A DNA stretch of 64,000 bases from Chrysogorgia sp. JL179-B06 (GCA_035772405.1 JAYKKM010000157.1:124001-188000), one strand, 5' to 3'; shown: positions 12,319 to 23,401, counted from the stretch's first letter. Numbers and translations: made by a program. The notes: generated by a model from the sequence alone, not told the origin.

Positions 12319-12873
12319 GGCATTTTGAGGTAAGACCACTTTCACTTATATTCGCTCTACCTTTATGGTATTGAGCACTTTCAACGTTCCGTGAACAACA
12401 TCACATTCGTTTTAGTGTATGTATGTATGTATGTATATATATATATATACAAACCTCTCTGACATACATGTACAGTACATGTAATGTGTATTGCCAATTA
12501 GAAAGTGGATATTGACCCTGTGAAAAGTGCACTACATAACTAAACATAACAGTTTAAGGAAGATATTTTTCCTTCATCTGTCATTCTCATGAATCCCTCT
12601 CTAACAACATTTGCAGCCATATTTAATTTTTGTGACTGTTTCCTTGAAATACAGTACAAGAGTAGTGATATCAAGTAATTAGATTTGTTAATGATATCAT
12701 CATACTTTATATACTCAGTATGAAAATAAAATGCATATACTGTATATAATTTAAACATGAGATAATACATAATTTAAAAACTTAACATGATTTAACCAGT
12801 ATGCAAATAAAATGCATATATTATAATATTAATACATGAGATAATAGTTAAGAATTCAACATGTCATAGACAA

Positions 12874-15229
12874 TCAACATTTTCCAAATCCTTGACAATC
12901 TAATAGTGCTTGGGACATAATGCTGCTAAATTCTTCAGTCTCTACAATACCTCTGGGTAGAAAAAGGGCTAAAGAGCATGTTGATGACCAAGGGAACCTT
13001 TTCATGTTTTCATCCTGATTATAAAATGCAATAGAGATCTTCTGGTCAAAGCCAAGGGGTGGAACTGCATCAGCACCAGTGATGAAAACCAACATATTTT
13101 CCAGGCACAGGTTCTCAACCTGACCTTCATCTAGATCTTGAAGGAAAACTTCTAAGCAATATATTGTTTTTTCTTCTGAGTTTCTGTGGTTAGAACCCTC
13201 AGGTGAAAAATCAACTTGGTACAAGCTTCTGAAAGCAGCAAGATCAAGCTTTGTTTGGGTATCACACAATAATGTTTCAAATAAAGTGGAAGAACTCTTA
13301 ACCAGGTCACCCAACTTCCCAATTGTGTTCATACCATCCCAGAATTGTTCCATTTCAGCATGCACTGAAAATATTTCATTTTTCTTGGTGACACTGGATG
13401 TATATATCCTTGAGTAACCATATCTGGCAATAACATCAGATTTATTCTGAATGAGATTGTTAAAATCCTTTGGGGTTGAGCAAGAATCCACATCTTTAAG
13501 AATTCCTTTTAGTTCCTCATCTCCAACTGTCTCTCTAGCTGCATTGAAGCAGACAGAATGACCTTTTGTGATACAAAATGCTTCTTTGGCTAAACATCTG
13601 CATCCTGGTCCTCCTTGAAGGATGCTCCATGCTATTAATTTGCCAGCAAGCTCATATTTTTTATTGATGAGAAGCTCTAAATCATGAGAAAACCATTTCC
13701 CCTGAAATACACCCATACTTTGAAGTGCTCTCATCAGCAATCGTAAATACTCCCTTTTTGGACCTCCATTATCAACAGCATCTTCACCACTGAAGGTTAC
13801 TTTAACAGGCTTAAGGAAGGAGAATCTCTTTCTCTGAATAGCTCTCAGGGTGGTGGTGAGAATTTCCTTTCGATTGATTAAGATGTTGATGGAATCTTCA
13901 CTATTTGCTGCTTGTAGGTTGCTTGCTATAAAATTACCAATAACATCAGCATTTGGTACTTGTTCATAGGTTAAGCCACAAGATGTTTCATCATGACTGC
14001 TCTGGTCTTTAATGCTAGCTGCAATGGCTGCAACAAGTTCATTATCATCATCCTCACATGATTCATCATCAAGTAAGTCCACATAATTGCCATAACACTG
14101 TGATACAGGCTGATCTCCACTGACTGATTCTTGCAATGTCTGACCAGGCGAAACAGATGTAGAAGCTGAGACAGAGGAATCACAACTTTCAGAGTATCTC
14201 TTTTTGGATATTACACTGATGGAAGGAGACACAGATACTTCACCGTCAGGAGTACTCGTCATTTCTTGATCTACAAAGTTAAAAGGGTTTAGAATTTACA
14301 AAATTTTCACATACAGTATGAACAGAATACGATATCTGAAACCCTCCAAATTTGATGCAGCTAATGATTTCAATTACACTTCTTTTAATTATAAATACCT
14401 ACCTTTTGTATACCTCTGTTCATCTGTAAATGAATCTTCATATGTTGTCAAGTCATCAGTTTCACAAAGGTAAAGAACTATTCTCTTATAATCTTTTCCA
14501 TAGTCATTTCGATACTTTTCCAGATCAAAGAAATGTTGTGTCTGGCCAGGCAAAAATTGGGCATTGGTTCCATCTTCATAGACCAGAGAATAAGACTTGG
14601 AAATATCAAAACATCGGTCAAATTTCTTCCACTTATCCACACCTTCACCCAAGACTTGTTTACAAGTGGATGACTTTGGGATACGGATGGGTAGACGTTT
14701 ACCTCTCACAGTTTTAAGTAATCCATTTTCAAGCTTTTTTATCCCAATGTTGATGTTCACCTCTTCACTTTGTTGACTTTTTTTCTTTTTCGATCTAAAC
14801 TCTTGGCTGCCACGCTGTTTACTGGTTTTCGCTTTAATATAATCGTTGAGCGGCACGACTCGACGTTTCGTACACTCCTCGATGGTCGATTGATTCGATT
14901 GTGGTCGCCCAAACGTAAAGGAAGAATTAGCTGCTGGGCTAGAGCTTGTAGTTGTGGATGGTGACCACTCGGGAGGTCCAGTTGTGGCCTGGTTGCACCG
15001 ACAATTCCAACAAAAGCGAGCGCCAAGCCTCACTTTTACCGAACACCCACTGCAAAACCTAGTAAAAACATAACAGGTTAAAAAAAGCCTCAGCATATCA
15101 CAAAAAATGCTAATAAATCAATTCCCATACTTACACAGTATCTCCTGATTTCAGAGATTTGCCTCCTTGCTCTGAACTTTCACGAGCCGGTAAATACAGT
15201 ACAGCTCCGGGCTCTTTCCGGTCCGCCAT
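12874..15229 (-). CDS. Zinc-ribbon / UIM / HECT-domain E3 ubiquitin ligase carried by element A (715 aa, 3 exons)
   Basis: Exons 15229-15135, 15058-14403 and 14270-12874 join in frame across two short GT-AG introns (76 and 132 bp) to give 715 codons. Residues 34-51 form a CxxC-x10-CxxC zinc ribbon. A Ser/Lys-rich linker follows. About residue 326-341 there is an acidic LVAAIAASIKD helix, a good ubiquitin-interacting motif. About 400-715 is a HECT domain, opening with VKVTFSGEDAVDNGGPKREY and ending with FPWSSTCSLALFLPRG. The catalytic thioester Cys is about residue 682. HECT enzymes take ubiquitin from an E2 onto this Cys and pass it to a substrate. The C-lobe resembles G2E3-like proteins. 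No break was seen. The gene lies wholly inside element A, which is unusual. Confidence 0.85.
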
Positions 15230-15998
15230 CTTGTTCAGAAGAGGCTGGGTACGAGTGTGCCCACGATACAACTGCGAAAACTGGTTACGATAATAAACTT
15301 AGTCACAAATTTACAACAGTGTTATTACTGTGAACCAATACAACATTTCTTACCCCACAAGATTTGTTCAAAAAATCAGATGCTCAGAAATGCCCACTAA
15401 CCAAGGATAATTAAATACTGTCTCCAGAGTCTCGAAAGACTCGAGTCCGACATTCGGAACAGATTCAACAAGAACACAATATAGCTTGTAGCCTTGTAAG
15501 ATGATGATCTCCCTATATTTCGGCAAAATATTTCATATTGGCCAGTACCCTCGACAACATACTTAAAGGTTATAAAACGTGTTGTGCTACGTAGGCAGTG
15601 TAGAAATACAAATCAAATATCTAAAAAGGTTGGTGTACTGCCGCAATAGTACGTAAGTTGTCTTACGTTTTAAGCGGCGAAGCCCTTCGTCAGAGAGTGA
15701 AAGGGCCTTCGCTTGAAACGTTAGACTACTTACACGCTATTTCGGCGGGTTAGTTTGATGCTTTGCTCAAAACTAACTAGTATACAAACGCCTTAACATT
15801 CAAACATTGCCCACCATTGGGGGTAAGAAATGTTGTATTGGTTCACAGTAATAACACTGTTGTAAATTTGTGACTAAGTTTATTATCGTAACCAGTTTTC
15901 GCAGTTCGAACGCAGCAAGTATCGTGGGCGCACTCGTACCCAGCCTCTTCTGAACAAGATGGCGGACCGGAAAGAGCCCGGAGCTGTACTGTATTTAC
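15190..15998. repeat. Inverted duplication of the HECT gene's 5' end
   Basis: About 175 bp covering the first 13 codons and upstream region of the HECT gene (15190-15365) recur inverted at 15825-15998. They include a second ATGGCGGACCGG start at 15959 facing the other way. A roughly 460-bp spacer lies between. The duplicate is cut at codon 13 by the hAT element, continues for about 10 bp beyond it (17577-17586), and then runs into the right terminal repeat. The spacer holds a smaller hairpin (15635-15755) seen elsewhere in the window. Confidence 0.85.
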
Positions 15999-17568
15999 CA
16001 GGGCGCTTATATATAGGGCGGTGAAACGGCAATGGGCGAGCTGATCGATGTGTGATGCGGGGACTGGTTATGAGTTTGAACCAGTGGTTTGAACCTCTGG
16101 GAAAAACCAAAACAAACATGGCGGGTAATGCAATTGTAGAATACATGAATACATGTAGAAGACACTGAATTGTGTTTGGAGGAGGATATTATGGATAGCG
16201 AGGTTAACCTTGCTGATCAATATTACTTTTCTGTTAATTCCGCTACTATATTTTCTGATATAACTAACAAGAATTCGGAGTTATTCCTGCAAACGCTCGC
16301 TAAAATTTACGACCCACTGTCAAACGAGAAGAAAGTAAACAATGGCCTTGAACGCATTGTTAGACGTTACAAAAAATTGTATTATAAAAGAGTTTCTGAA
16401 AAGTATATTAGCGATATTTAAACTTTGTTTTTCCGAAACAGAATTGGATAGGACTTGGCTCTGTTTTTATAAAACCATTTTCAAAATCAGCGACAGGTTG
16501 CTGTCTATCGTTGCCATTTTGGTTGATAAGGGTCTTGAACCATTTTATTTCGCTTACAAGGAAAATAATTTGGGCGGCGTATAACCTCTGGGACCAGGCT
16601 AGCCTTTTGCCGTATTAGTATCACATATTTTTCTTTTTAAAAGTAAAGTTTAATCACTCTCAAATTAAAAAATGAAAAGAAAAACAACTTGCTTACGCCA
16701 TTTTATCTTTGTATGCACACGTTATCACTCGGCCATGTTCGATAGAATACATATCTTGCATTGAATTTGTGGTTTGTCATTTTTGAAGTTGAATATTATG
16801 AAACTATCAACTCAAATTTTCCTTTTTTGAATAAAACGTAACAAGGAGTCATGTCATCTATCTGATAACAAATTTATAAGGCGCGGACAACATTTTATAA
16901 CTGCATGCGCTGGGTATACATCCAACATGTTGTATTTTGATAAAATGATCAAGGAGTGACATTTGTTTAGATTTTACGATTATTAATATGCAATGCTTAA
17001 ATAAACACCATAAAGTCATTGATATTATTACCAAGAATAATGACATAACGAAATTAACACTTGTGTTTACTCATCTTCCAACAACTAAGGGCATAAATAC
17101 GAAAGGGTTAAGCCATAATAATGCACCAATCCCGATCGTTTTATCTGCAAACCATCAACTCCGATTTTTATGAAAATTTAAGAATATAACCGTACTAATG
17201 TTATCTTCAACATACCTGAATATCTTGCCGCGGTCAAACAGGAAACATGCTTTGATTTCATGGTGAAATTTCCCTCCATAGAAGTCATCGAAAGAAGCAG
17301 TCGTTATCCATAATCAGATCTCTATAGTACAACTTGTTAAGCAACATAAGCCCCCATACGTGAAAAGAATCAGTACTTAACATGTACATGATAAAATATC
17401 CGTCCAAAATTACATAGTGAGGGAAACACCAGCCATAATTTAACAGTACTCGAAATATGACTTTTGCACGCGTTTTCCTCAAACAGACGCTCGTGCCAGT
17501 CCACTTCCGCATCACACATCGATCAGCGGATATGAGCGCGTTGCACCGCCCTATATATAAGCGCCCTG
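15999..17568. mobile_element. Non-autonomous hAT-type element inside element A
   Basis: The termini are CAGGGCGCTTATATATAGG and its reverse complement, with about 70 bp of terminal similarity that also includes TGATCGATGTGTGATGCGG. The flanks are a perfect 8-bp duplication GTATTTAC (15991-15998 and 17569-17576). CAGGG ends with an 8-bp duplication are the hAT signature. The interior is AT-rich with two short frames (16170-16421 and 16342-16584) lacking any transposase motif, so mobility would depend on another element. Confidence 0.9.
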
Positions 17569-17576
17569 GTATTTAC

Positions 17577-18021
17577 CGGCTCGTGAACTTTCGCTGTCGG
17601 CCATATTGCATCTGATATTTAGAACCAGTCCCCTCAACACTTCCGCCGTGGAAATTTGAATTTGTTGCCGTGAGATATTGTATAGTAAGTTGCCGTGGAA
17701 CTTTGTATTTTGCCGTGGAACTTTGTATATTGCCGTGGAACTTTGTATGTTGCCGTGGGATTGTGTATGTTGCCGTGGAACTTTGTATGTTGCCGTGGGA
17801 TTTTGTATGTTGCCGTGCGGTGAAACTTTGTTTGTTGCCGTGGAACTTTGTATGTTGCCGTGGGATTGTGTATGTTGCCGTGGAACTTTGTATGTTGCCG
17901 TGGGATTTTGTATGTTGCCGTGGAACTTTGAATGTTGCCGTGGGATTTTGTATGTTGTCGTGGAACTTTGTATGTTGCCGTGGAGCTTTGTATGCTGCCG
18001 TGGCCCTTATGGGCCACCGTA
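17577..18021. repeat. Right terminal inverted repeat of element A
   Basis: Mirror of 10505-10905: a run of 20-bp units (read here as GTTGCCGTGGAACTTTGTAT) from about 17640 to 18000, then GGGCCACCGTA at the tip. The inner edge contains a decayed, inverted copy of the transposase start region (GTCGGCCATATTG, CCCCTCAACACTTCCGCCG). Frames crossing the array on either strand are repeat artefacts. Confidence 0.9.
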
Positions 18022-18260
18022 CCCACAAGTGTCACGGCAAAACCGCCCTAAATTCTCACGGCAAAACCACGCTAATTCTTACGGCAAATTTGCTATTATC
18101 ACGGCAAAACCACGCTAATTCTTACGGCAAATTTGCTATTCTCACGGCAAAACCACGCTAATTCTTACGGCAAATTTGCTATTCTCACGGCAAAACCACG
18201 CTAATTCTTACGGCAAAACCACGCTAAAAACCACGGCGGAAGTGGAACCCACGGCGGAAG

Positions 18261-18957
18261 TGCAGGTAACAACCTACTGATGGCCCTGATCAGCTTGTGA
18301 TCAGCTTGTGCAGAGAGCCTTCTTCGCCAGCGCCTCCAGCTCCAGGTCGGCGGCTGCGTGCTTCTTCGCCCTCTTCTTCGGCTGGCTCGGTGACTCTGCT
18401 AGGGTGTCGTCATGCATCAGGGCGCGCATCATCTGCTTGCAGTGCTGCAAGGAGCACCAGCAGCCTCAGTCTTCTAAGTCTTCTCTGGTTGTCTTTCATC
18501 TTGATGTGGACAGCTTGAACATCAGGTAGCGAATGAGATCCGCCCAGGTTGTACGGCAGTAGCACCGCACTCGCATAGGGACGCATCGCACTTGCATGGC
18601 AGTCGCACCGGGCTCGCATATACGCTCGCATGAGATTCGCACAGGTTGCACGGCAATCCGATGGATGTCGCACGGAAGTCGCACGGGTCTGCTGGGAGTC
18701 CCTTCAGACTCCCGTGCGACCTGACTGCCGTGCGACCCCCATGCGACCAATGCAAACTGTGCGACAGCCGTATGGAAATTTTCAACATTTGAAAAAACTC
18801 GCACGGGCATGCGACCCGTCCGAATTACACATGACACCCCTACAACCTGTGCGAATCATCAACAGACTGCCGTGCGACTCCCGTACTTACTCCCGTACCG
18901 ATTTGTACGGTGGCCCACCGTAGAAACTGGTCAGCGGGTAAACGACATTGATTATGC
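18261..18957. other. GC-rich cargo of element B, with a CCGTGCGAC-type repeat cluster
   Basis: The segment is clearly richer in G+C than its surroundings. On the minus strand 18510-18297 reads a lysine/alanine-rich frame (SQPKKRAKKHAAADLELEAL) with a nuclear-localisation-like cluster, possibly a captured exon fragment. From 18540 to 18905 the sequence is a mesh of CCGTGCGACTCCCGTAC and inverted GTCGCACGG motifs, ending in TTGTACGGTGGCCCACCGTAG, which resembles the tip of the A/B family. It may be the relic of a further nested element. No gene is claimed. Confidence 0.5.
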
Positions 18958-19113
18958 TGCACTTCCGCCGTGGGTTCCACTTCCGCCGTGGTTTTTAGCG
19001 TGGTTTTGCCGTAAGAATTAGCGTGGTTTTGCCGTGAGAATAGCAAATTTGCCGTAAGAATTAGCGTGGTTTTGCCGTGAGAATAGCAAATTTGCCGTAA
19101 GAATTAGCGTGGT

Positions 19114-19777
19114 TTTGCCGTGATAATAGCAAATTTGCCGTAAGAATTAGCGTGGTTTTGCCGTGATAATAGCAAATTTGCCGTAAGAATTAGCGTGGTT
19201 TTGCCGTGAGAATTTAGGGCGGTTTTGCCGTGACACTTGTGGGCCACTACCAGTGGTCCACAAGTGTCACGGCAAAACCGCGCTAATTAAGTTAGCGTGG
19301 TTTTGCCGTGACCCTTGTGGGCCACCGTACCAAACAAACAAACTCAAAATTTAACAAATCGAGATCTGGTCAGCTATACATAGTTCGGTAAAAGGACTGG
19401 GCACGAGTAAACGCAAGAGGAAATAATGTCAAGAAGTAGTGCTGCTTGCCGTGAGAATAGCAAATTTGCCGTAAGAATTAGCGTGGTTTTGCCGTGATAA
19501 TAGCAAATTTGCCGTAAGAATTAGCGTGGTTTTGCCGTGAGAATTTAGGGCGGTTTTGCCGTGACACTTGTGGGCCACTACCAGTGGTCCACAAGTGTCA
19601 CGGCAAAACCGCGCTAATTAAGTTAGCGTGGTTTTGCCGTGACCCTTGTGGGCCACCGTACCAAACAAACAAACTCAAAATTTAACAAATCGAGATCTGG
19701 TCAGCTATACATAGTTCGGTAAAAGGACTGGGCACGAGTAAACGCAAGAGGAAATAATGTCAAGAAGTAGTGCTGCC
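19114..19777. repeat. 332-bp direct tandem duplication across the right end of element B
   Basis: 19114-19445 and 19446-19777 are almost identical. Each contains the last about 216 bp of element B, the CCAAAC duplication and about 116 bp of outside flank ending AAGAAGTAGTGCTGC. The copy therefore arose after B inserted, by a segmental event, or it is an assembly duplication. Confidence 0.93.
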
Positions 19778-20427
19778 TTCGGCAGCAAAAATTCTGATTG
19801 AGCTCAAAAATTGTGTCATTATATTACTCAATATTAAAGGCATAAGCTAACGTGTTCCTCGCGTACATTTTGTCGTTTCGACGTATTTTAAGTAGTTTAA
19901 ATCACAAAAGCAATTCAAAGCACACATGGATACAAGGCTAATCAAGGTACTAACACAACAGAATGTTTTAACTGCAACGTTGAGTACATTTTCATCGCTA
20001 AAATCGCTACAAAGTCTTCCTAGCAACGCACATAACAACGCATATTAATATAAACAGTTAAATCTGCATTTTCCATGGCTTTATTGTTAATTTAATGGTG
20101 TTATTTTATAAAAGAAATAAAAAACCTTGTCTTGTGTGATTATCGAGTTATAATGGCACTCGAGAAGCTGGCAAAACACTCGGCTATCGCCTAGTAATAA
20201 TTGTTGATCAGGACTGTTAAAAACAGAGTTTTGCAAGCAAAAGCATAACGACAGAGAAAGCATAAGCATAACAATGGCAGAGAAAGCTTGTGTATATACT
20301 ACCAATTAAAATATCCAGACCTATAGGCTATTATTTAACTCACTTACCTAGCAGCTTATCTGTAGTCACATTTAATATTGTAAGCATCACCAAACTTGTC
20401 GCCATTGTTCACGGTCTTTTGACCTAA
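19778..20427. other. Intergenic, no supported gene
   Basis: AT-rich sequence with two minus-strand frames under 75 codons and no motifs or splice support. Confidence 0.4.
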
Positions 20428-20431
20428 TGCA

Positions 20432-21192
20432 CTAGTCAGTGGAATCCCCCGCACCCCCAGACCCGGGGACAGGCCGGGATTAGCGCGGCTTTAGCGGGGG
20501 AATTGACCAACAATAATGCCACGCACTCCGGGGATTTCTATCACATTAGCATGCAGCTATAAAATATAGCCGGGAAATCATCGCGGTTTTTGTTAGCTTA
20601 CAATATATTGTGATTTACGCGTATATAGAAGAGCCTGGGGAGAAGTACGGAAGATGACATTTACGTTCTGAATATGGCCGAAATGGAAGAACCTACAGCA
20701 GCAGAGACTAAGAAATGCCTTACAAATGTTTCTATTAAATACTATCATAGTTAACGACACACTGCCTCAAATATAGTACGCTTATAAGAAAACAAATGTA
20801 TAATTTACTACCAACAATCAGCGAGAGCACAAGTGTGCAAACAAAAGTGTGGCCGGCCGAACAGAGGAATGAAAATAATCCTATTAAATATAAGATCTAA
20901 CCCTATCAATACCGATCATAACCTTTGCAGTTATCAGATGCATAGCCACTTTATTTAACAACTCTTCACCGAAGTGGAAGTGAATAGTAACAGTTATTCA
21001 TCGAAGTGGAGGTGAATACTTGTGGATATTTACCGAGCCGCGAAACGGCGGAGTGCCCTGGGGTCGGGGATGAGGGGTTTAGACACAAAAACATGCCACG
21101 ATATGCGGGGATTTAGCTTGATTTAGTTGTCAGTCTGGTCTAAATCCCCGGTCTTCCCCGGGTCTGGGGGTGCGGGGGATTCCACTGACTGG
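20432..21192. mobile_element. MITE with GTCAGTGGAATCCCCCGC termini and TGCA duplication
   Basis: The left end CTAGTCAGTGGAATCCCCC and right end GGGGGATTCCACTGACTGG are inverted copies continuing through GCACCCCCAGACCCGGGG. They are flanked by TGCA at 20428-20431 and 21193-21196. The length is 761 bp with no coding capacity. Internal GAAGTGGAAGTGAATA motifs repeat near 20970-21020. The superfamily is not certain from a 4-bp duplication. Confidence 0.75.
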
Positions 21193-21340
21193 TGCATAAT
21201 AGTATCGCTGTGTTTGTTTTTTCTTAGCAAGCCGTATTTCGCGTTGATTGCTGGTGTTTTCTCTATGTTTTTGACCTTACTTTCTGCCCCGTAAACAGGC
21301 CAAGTTGGTTCGTGGATATATATTCCGCTCGCCCGGTGAC

Positions 21341-22091
21341 TAGTGGTGGGCGATACCACTACTAAAGTATCGATACTTTCGATATTCACAATTCAAAAGA
21401 TGGTATCGATACTTTTTTTAAATATCGATGTTTTCGATACTTGTCATGTGACCGGATTATGGTTAATATTTAATGTTACATGAAGTTCTTCGTTTAGTTC
21501 TTTGCCATTTCACAGTTTTTTTTCCAGGTTTTTCTTTTTCGTGCTGGAAAATGGCAGAAATGGCGTCAACACTTAATGTCGGCGCCAATGTCAATCACAA
21601 TTAAACATGTTAATGTTGTTTAATGTTAAATTAAATATAAAGTACGAACATATTTAACTAGTGTATGAAGTACTTTGTCTACTGACCAGTATCAGTATCG
21701 AAAAAAAGTATCGAAACAGTGGTATCGATAAAAAAGTACTCGGTATCGTATCGAAATCGATATTCGCAGTATCGCCCACCACTATCGAACATGCTTTCGA
21801 TTACTTGAGCCTGCGTTCCTTTTGGACTGTTTCTGATTTTCTCGTCTTTCACATTGTCAGTCTCTCAAATGTTTTCATCAACTGCAACGCGTAGTCTTGT
21901 GTGGAACTATTTTGAAAAGTTTCCAGACGAAACAAAGTCCAACAACATATATAAGCAATAGCATAACTGATACAGGTGTGATGTCACAATGACGTCACAG
22001 TAATCGTTTGAGTAATCGATACCATCGATACCTAACATCAAAAGTAATCGGTATCGTATCGAAACGATTTTTCGGGTATCGCCCACCACTA
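21341..22091. mobile_element. hAT-like MITE with TAGTGGTGGGCGATAC termini
   Basis: It starts TAGTGGTGGGCGATACC and ends GGGTATCGCCCACCACTA. The flanking 8-mers CCGGTGAC (21333-21340) and CCGTTGAC (22092-22099) differ by one base. A second copy of the right terminus (GTATCGCCCACCACTA) lies inside at 21768-21784, suggesting a nested or rearranged copy. GTATCGATAC motifs are clustered near each terminus. Confidence 0.75.
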
Positions 22092-22098
22092 CCGTTGA

Positions 22099-22099
<1 letters not shown>

Positions 22100-22134
<35 letters not shown>
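22100..22134. repeat. (AT)n microsatellite
   Basis: About 17 AT dinucleotides directly after the MITE. Confidence 0.97.
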
Positions 22135-22139
<5 letters not shown>

Positions 22140-22905
22140 TCTAAACTAAATGTCACTCTGCAAACACTTGGAACCCCGTGTGAGGGACTAAACGGGATAA
22201 TTTTAAATTTCGGTTGCCATGACGCCATGCCAAAGTGAAATGTTCCGACCACAATATCTTTTGAAGTACTAACTCTAAGAACTCATTCTACATATCTAAT
22301 GAAAGCTTGATTAACAGCCTCTGACATACCTACAAAAATATTTTTGTAACTGATACCTAACAGCTTGAAAAAAGCGACGACGCTTGGATTGGATTGACAA
22401 ACTCCGTATAAATATTTTAGGTATTCAGACGACGATATCTTTTGAACTACTAACGCAAGAAAATCATGCTATATATCAAATAAAAGCCTGAATAACATAC
22501 TCGGACATGTTTGCAAAACTATCTTTGTAACTGACTAACAGGTTTAAAAAACCGAAAACGGGTTTACCTTTAGTTTTGACGCCACGTATAAAACTTGATT
22601 TACGAACTTGATTTACGAACTTGACATCTTCGGACGACGATATATTGCATTTTCACTGCCTTTTCACGATCTTTTTGAACTCAAATCTTCATTCACCGTA
22701 TAACCCGACAAATTTACCATATCTAGTTACCAGGGCCAAATTTTCCGATGCCGCGCATGGGCCGTTGATCTTCAATATATATATAAAATTAAACTACTTT
22801 CAAGATAGGGACCGCTTGGATCTCGCGTGATAAGGGACTAAACGCCGGTCGATATTATCACCCTCGCCCTCAAGGGGATAAGAAAGTTATTGAACCGGAC
22901 CTCGG
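22140..22905. other. Diverged repeats, no gene
   Basis: The phrase GACGATATCTTTTGAACTACTAACGC occurs in two or three diverged forms (about 22250, 22430 and 22635). No protein frame with motifs. Confidence 0.5.
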
Positions 22906-22909
22906 TCAA

Positions 22910-23094
22910 TAGACCTCTTTCATAATGGCACCCAAATTAATTATTCTTTTATATTCATTTAAATTAGCCTTTCTGACCTCGTTCGTATGTCTGTAATTCC
23001 AAAGAATCTTTGCTTTGTAACGAGGCCAGAAAGGCTACATGTATATGAAAGAATATTTAGACTGGCCGCCATTATGAAAGAGGTCAATTAGTTG
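22910..23094. repeat. Hairpin MITE (GACCTCTTTCATAATGG family)
   Basis: AGACCTCTTTCATAATGGC pairs with GCCATTATGAAAGAGGTC. The arms also share ATATTCTTT...AGCCTTTCTGRCCTCGTT. A relative with GACCACTTTCATAATGG arms lies at 46440-46624. Confidence 0.85.
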
Positions 23095-23095
23095 T

Positions 23096-23162
23096 CGGTC
23101 AATTAGTTGTTTATAAACCTCGGGCTACGCCCTCGGTTTATAAACAACTAATTGACCTCGGT
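23096..23162. repeat. Near-perfect palindrome
   Basis: GTCAATTAGTTGTTTATAAACC and its reverse complement flank CTCGGGCTACGCCCTCG. This would fold into a roughly 30-bp stem with a tiny loop. Confidence 0.85.
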
Positions 23163-23176
23163 AGGTTCAATAACCT

Positions 23177-23284
23177 ATACATAAATGTCCCCCAACTCCA
23201 GTCTTCAAAAAATATCAACATTATAAATTGATACATAAATGTCCCCCAACTCCAGTCTTCAAAAAATATCAACATTATAAATTG
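23177..23284. repeat. Two copies of a 54-bp direct repeat
   Basis: ATACATAAATGTCCCCCAAC...ATTATAAATTG at 23177-23230 is repeated without visible change at 23231-23284. Confidence 0.95.
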
Positions 23285-23401
23285 ATATGATTATTAATTG
23301 ATGATTATAAATTGATATTACTTATCCCATCTATCATTACATGATCCTACATTATCCCACATATCCAACAAACATCCATATGGCCAGTCTCCGCCCGACT
23401 C

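Larger units (their letters stand above)
10505..18021. mobile_element. Element A: IS3-like DDE transposon carrying a HECT ubiquitin-ligase gene
   Basis: The ends read TACGGTGGCCCATAAGG and its reverse complement CCTTATGGGCCACCGTA, flanked by a perfect 6-bp duplication CCCACA (10499-10504 and 18022-18027). It spans 7517 bp, or about 5.94 kb without the later hAT insertion. Contents in order: left terminal repeat (10505-10905), transposase (+, 10861-12024), hairpin MITE, three-exon HECT gene (-, 15229-12874), an inverted duplication of that gene's 5' end, and right terminal repeat (17577-18021). The transposase resembles what I recall as the eukaryotic IS3-related (IS3EU) superfamily. That name is from memory and unverified. 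Confidence 0.88.
10410..19329. mobile_element. Element B: foldback transposon hosting element A in its left terminal repeat
   Basis: The ends read TACGGTGGCCCACAAGGGTC on the left and the reverse complement on the right. They are flanked by a perfect 6-bp duplication CCAAAC (10404-10409 and 19330-19335). Without element A and one copy of its target duplication, B is about 1.4 kb. Its terminal inverted repeats are about 330-370 bp and built of CGGCAAAACCACGCTAATTCTTA-type subunits: 10410-10504 continued at 18028-18260, against 18958-19329 inverted. It has no transposase of its own. Shared termini and 6-bp duplications suggest it is mobilised by an element-A-type transposase. Confidence 0.88.

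Noticed and set aside
18408..18837. Overlapping Arg/Cys-rich frames in the GC-rich cargo of element B
   Set aside because: They derive from the CCGTGCGAC repeat network; only the composition anomaly is reported.
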